The notes beneath the pieces were generated by a model. That model did not search any database. It was not told the DNA's origin and was given only the letters and a program-made list of their open reading frames with translations. 8,938 nt of DNA from Paracoccaceae bacterium. GTDB lineage: Bacteria; Pseudomonadota; Alphaproteobacteria; Rhodobacterales; Rhodobacteraceae. Positions 6,687 to 8,938 of the stretch are shown piece after piece (position 1 is the stretch's first letter; each line of letters begins with the position of its first letter). The stretch is taken from positions 1 through 8,938 of the forward strand of contig SLKW01000320.1 in NCBI GenBank assembly GCA_007134405.1. Direction: 5' to 3'. The position numbers were made by a program, and so were the translations under genes.

Positions 6687-8585
6687 TCAGGCTGACGGGC
6701 GGGCGTAGCCGATCGTCTGCAGCGCGGTGGCGATCTCGTCTAGAATGGCGGGATCGTCGATGGTGGCCGGGACCTTCGCTTCCTGACCGTCGGCGATCTG
6801 CGCCATCGTGGCGCGCAGGATCTTGCCCGACCGGGTCTTGGGCAGCCGGTCGACGACAACCGCGAGCTTGAAGGCCGCGACCGGTCCGATCTTCTCGCGC
6901 ACCAGCGTTACGCTCTCCTTGACCACCAGCGCCGGGTCTTTCGTCACGCCTTTGTTCAGGCACAGAAAACCCAGCGGCAACTGGCCCTTGAGGTCGTCGG
7001 CGACCCCGATGACGGCGCATTCGCCGACATCCGGATGACTGGCAAGGACCTCTTCCATCGCGCCGGTCGACAGCCTGTGGCCGGCCACGTTGATCACGTC
7101 GTCGGTGCGCGCCATGATGTACACATAGCCGTCCGCGTCGATATGGCCGGCATCGCCGGTCTCGTAATAGCCCGGAAAAGCGGTCAGGTAGGATTTCACG
7201 AACCGGTCCTCGGCCTGCCAGAGGTTCGGCAGCGTGCCCGGAGGCAGCGGCAGCTTGATCGCGATCGCGCCCAGAGTGCCGGGCTCGACAGGCGCGCCCG
7301 ATTCGTCGAGAACCTGCACATCGTAGCCCGGCATCGGCACCGAAGGGCTGCCGATCTTGACCGGAAGCGGATCAAACCCCTGCGGGTTGCCGCAGATCGG
7401 CCAGCCGGTCTCGGTCTGCCACCAGTGGTCCACGACGGGGACCTTCAGCTTCTCCTGCGCCCAGATGACGGTGTCAGGATCGGCGCGCTCGCCGGCCAAG
7501 TAAAGGCAACGCAAGCTGGATATGTCGTATTTTTCCACGAATTCGCCCGCCGAATCCTCGCGCTTGATGGCCCGGAAGGCGGTGGGCGCGGTGAAGAAGC
7601 TGACGACTCCGTATTCCTCGATGATGCGCCAGAAGGTGCCGGCATCGGGCGTGCCGACGGGCTTGCCCTCGAAGACCACGGTGGTCGCGCCGTGCAGCAG
7701 CGGGCCGTAGACGATATAGCTGTGCCCCACGACCCAGCCCACGTCCGAGGCGGTCCAGAAAACCTCGCCCGGCTCGACGTTGTAGTGATTCTTCATCGTC
7801 CAGGCGAGCGCGACCAGGTAGCCGCCTGTGGCCCGGATCACACCCTTGGGCTGGCCCGTGGTGCCCGAGGTATAGAGGATGTAGAGCGGATGATCGCCCT
7901 CGACCGGCGTACACTCGGCGGGCTCCATCCCATACTGGCACTCATGCCAGTCCAGATCGCGGCCCTCGGTCAGCTTCGCCACTTCCTGTTCGCGCTGGTA
8001 GATCACGCAGAACTCGGGCTTGTGCGCCGCCATGTCGATCGCGCCATCGAGAAGCGGCTTGTAATGCACCACGCGCCCCGGCTCGATCCCGCAGGAGGCG
8101 GCGATGATCGCGCGCGGCTTGGCGTCATCGATGCGCGTCGCCAGTTCCCGCGCGGCGAAGCCGCCGAAGACCACCGAATGAATCGCGCCCAGCCGCGCGC
8201 AGGCGAGCATCGCCTCCAGCGCCTGCGGGATCATCGGCATGTAGATCACCACCCGGTCGCCCTTCTGCACCCCGCGCGCCTTCAGGGCACCGGCGAGCGA
8301 GGCGACCCGGTCGCGCAATTCGCGGTAGGTAAAGGTCTGTTTGGTATGCGTGACGGGGCTGTCGTAGATCAGCGCCGTCTGATCGGCCCGCCCTCCCTCG
8401 ACATGCCGGTCGAGGGCGTTCCAGCAGGCGTTGAGCTTGGCGTCCTTGAACCATTCGTAGATCGGCGCGCGGTCGGCGAAAAGCGCCTGCTTCGGCGGTT
8501 CGGCCCAATCGATGGCCTGCGCCTGTTCAAGCCAGAAGCCATCGGGGTCCTCGATCGAGCGACGATGCAGGTCAGCGTAACGCAT
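6687..8585 (-). CDS. prpE: Propionyl-CoA synthetase (propionate--CoA ligase)
   Basis: PrpE activates propionate with ATP and CoA to propionyl-CoA, AMP and PPi in the cytoplasm. The 632-residue protein is an acyl-CoA synthetase of the ANL superfamily. It begins with the ACAS N-terminal segment typical of PrpE (YADLHRRSIEDPDGFWLEQA). Core motifs in order are YTSGTTGQPKG (238-248, phosphate loop), WWQTETG (388-394), YYETGDAG (473-480), the hinge RTDDVINVAGHR (493-504) and PKTRSGKILR (582-591). Lys588 is the catalytic lysine that is reversibly acylated in this family. SGTTG rather than SGSTG and the PrpE-like N-terminus favour propionate over acetate, although side activity on acetate or acrylate is common. 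The start has a strong GGAGGAGGAG upstream. It is a single gene: no prpBCD is nearby, suggesting the methylmalonyl-CoA route rather than the methylcitrate cycle. A cluster of TTTGCAAA sites lies 100-210 bases upstream. Confidence 0.94.
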   Translation of the reverse strand: MRYADLHRRSIEDPDGFWLEQAQAIDWAEPPKQALFADRAPIYEWFKDAKLNACWNALDRHVEGGRADQTALIYDSPVTHTKQTFTYRELRDRVASLAGALKARGVQKGDRVVIYMPMIPQALEAMLACARLGAIHSVVFGGFAARELATRIDDAKPRAIIAASCGIEPGRVVHYKPLLDGAIDMAAHKPEFCVIYQREQEVAKLTEGRDLDWHECQYGMEPAECTPVEGDHPLYILYTSGTTGQPKGVIRATGGYLVALAWTMKNHYNVEPGEVFWTASDVGWVVGHSYIVYGPLLHGATTVVFEGKPVGTPDAGTFWRIIEEYGVVSFFTAPTAFRAIKREDSAGEFVEKYDISSLRCLYLAGERADPDTVIWAQEKLKVPVVDHWWQTETGWPICGNPQGFDPLPVKIGSPSVPMPGYDVQVLDESGAPVEPGTLGAIAIKLPLPPGTLPNLWQAEDRFVKSYLTAFPGYYETGDAGHIDADGYVYIMARTDDVINVAGHRLSTGAMEEVLASHPDVGECAVIGVADDLKGQLPLGFLCLNKGVTKDPALVVKESVTLVREKIGPVAAFKLAVVVDRLPKTRSGKILRATMAQIADGQEAKVPATIDDPAILDEIATALQTIGYARPSA

Positions 8586-8589
8586 GGGC

Positions 8590-8601
8590 TCTCCTCCTCC
8601 T
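8590..8601 (-). promoter_or_regulatory. Strong ribosome-binding site of prpE
   Basis: On the minus strand a GAGGAGGAGGAG run ends four bases before the ATG at 8585. It is an unusually long purine run that fixes the prpE start. Confidence 0.75.
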
Positions 8602-8682
8602 CAGGGTAGACGAGAGTTACGCCACGTTATGGGCTCGGCGCAACGCTGTTACCGAATGACAATGCCACGCATTGCCCGATGA

Positions 8683-8794
8683 TTTGCAGAATCGCCCGGC
8701 AAAGTTTGCAAACTCGGCGGCGAGATGGCGTGTGGCTCGGCACCGCGGCAGAGTTTGCAAAGTCACCGGTGCCCCACGCCGCCAGGTTTGCAAA
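8683..8794 (-). promoter_or_regulatory. TTTGCAAA operator cluster, probable ScfR/PccR-type sites for prpE
   Basis: Three exact TTTGCAAA palindromes lie at 8705-8712, 8754-8761 and 8787-8794, with a degenerate TTTGCAGA at 8683-8690. The exact copies share flanks: [AG]G before and [CG]TC after on the plus strand. The copy at 8705 extends to the 12-bp palindrome AGTTTGCAAACT. From memory, this core is the recognition element of RamB (Corynebacterium) and of PccR, the propionyl-CoA-responsive ScfR-family regulator of Rhodobacter sphaeroides. The position upstream of a propionyl-CoA synthetase fits. The spacings between starts (22, 49 and 33 bases) are wider than the tight pair I recall for PccR, so the mode of binding is open. 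A divergent gene off the right edge could share the sites. Confidence 0.7.
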
Positions 8795-8854
8795 GTCGTA
8801 AGCCCGCCCCCGGGTGCAATCGAGTGACCGAGGTGCTCCCGCCCCTCGTCCGGC

Positions 8855-8873
8855 TGAGCGCGTGCCGCGCTCA
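8855..8873. repeat. Perfect 8-bp hairpin
   Basis: TGAGCGCG-TGC-CGCGCTCA forms an 8-bp stem with a 3-base loop. No U-run follows on either strand. It may be part of a transcription end for a gene lying off the right edge, together with the larger inverted repeat 22 bases further on. Confidence 0.45.
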
Positions 8874-8894
8874 ACTCTCCTCGCGTTGGGCCGG

Positions 8895-8920
8895 GCGCCG
8901 CGCCCCTGGGGGCGCGGCGC
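8895..8920. repeat. 12-bp GC-only inverted repeat near the right edge
   Basis: GCGCCGCGCCCC (8895-8906) is mirrored exactly by GGGGCGCGGCGC (8909-8920), leaving only two bases between the arms; the real loop would open the innermost pairs. It is very stable as RNA on either strand. Lack of a U-tail makes an intrinsic terminator only one option; a factor-dependent terminator or extragenic palindrome is equally possible. Confidence 0.5.
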
Positions 8921-8938
8921 GGGGGCCCCGACGCGGCG

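Larger units (their letters stand above)
8586..8938. other. Gene-free stretch upstream of prpE
   Basis: These 353 bases to the right edge carry no gene I can support. From left to right they hold the prpE ribosome-binding site, a leader of about 80 bases with no clear -35/-10 pair, the TTTGCAAA cluster (8683-8794), and two GC-rich perfect hairpins (8855-8873 and 8895-8920). An open minus frame at 8617-8874 needs a non-ATG start, has no protein-like sequence and runs through the TTTGCAAA repeats. I read it as chance. Confidence 0.6.

Noticed and set aside
4623..8609. Long plus-strand open frames opposite prpE (7035-8609) and the response regulator (4623-6380), and similar ones elsewhere
   Set aside because: They are low-complexity Arg/Asp/Gly/Ala-rich translations with no family motifs, lying antisense to clearly conserved genes. 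This is the usual by-product of GC-rich codon use.
8652..8667. Sigma-54-like promoter before prpE (minus strand TGGCAT-N5-TTCGG)
   Set aside because: The -24 half is good, but the invariant GC of the -12 half reads CG. Enterobacterial prp operons are sigma-54-dependent, which made it tempting, but the match fails at the key bases.
8617..8874. 85-residue minus-strand open frame upstream of prpE
   Set aside because: It needs a TTG start, has no protein-like composition and is made largely of the regulatory TTTGCAAA repeats (translated as TLQT).

Overview
The window is high-GC DNA (roughly two thirds G+C by eye) whose gene content and protein sequences point to an alphaproteobacterium of the Rhodobacterales/Paracoccaceae type. 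The clues are a twin-transmembrane HIG1-like protein next to a PduO-type cobalamin adenosyltransferase, followed by etfB, etfA and a 3-hydroxybutyryl-CoA dehydrogenase, plus a propionyl-CoA synthetase with TTTGCAAA elements upstream. The genus cannot be fixed from this sequence alone.

Layout: bases 1-107 (+ strand) hold the last 34 codons of an IS630-type transposase whose body lies off the left edge. Every other gene is on the minus strand, so transcription runs right to left. In that order they are: a promoter region with three exact and one degenerate TTTGCAAA element (8683-8794); prpE (8585-6687); a histidine phosphotransfer protein (6574-6194); a LuxO-like sigma-54 response regulator (6182-4785); a short-chain dehydrogenase overlapping it by 11 bases (4795-3950); a 67-residue HIG1-type membrane protein (3890-3687); a cob(I)alamin adenosyltransferase two bases further on (3684-3112); etfB (2966-2205) and etfA (2205-1279), coupled by a TGATG junction; a strong hairpin terminator (1235-1256); and hbd (1166-291). 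The right end (8586-8938) has no convincing gene. It holds the prpE leader, the TTTGCAAA cluster and two GC-rich perfect hairpins.

How they fit together: PrpE makes propionyl-CoA. The usual alphaproteobacterial route for propionyl-CoA goes through an adenosylcobalamin-dependent methylmalonyl-CoA mutase, and the adenosyltransferase supplies that cofactor. EtfAB collects electrons from acyl-CoA dehydrogenases, and the 3-hydroxybutyryl-CoA dehydrogenase acts in C4 acyl-CoA/polyhydroxybutyrate metabolism. The window therefore reads as a short-chain acyl-CoA neighbourhood (propionate, C4 units, possibly the ethylmalonyl-CoA pathway), interrupted by an Hpt/sigma-54 regulator pair that resembles LuxU/LuxO of vibrios. 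The two most interesting observations are the TTTGCAAA cluster, which looks like a PccR/RamB-type (ScfR family) operator for prpE, and the LuxU/LuxO-like pair without a sensor kinase in sight. No wholly new system is evident.
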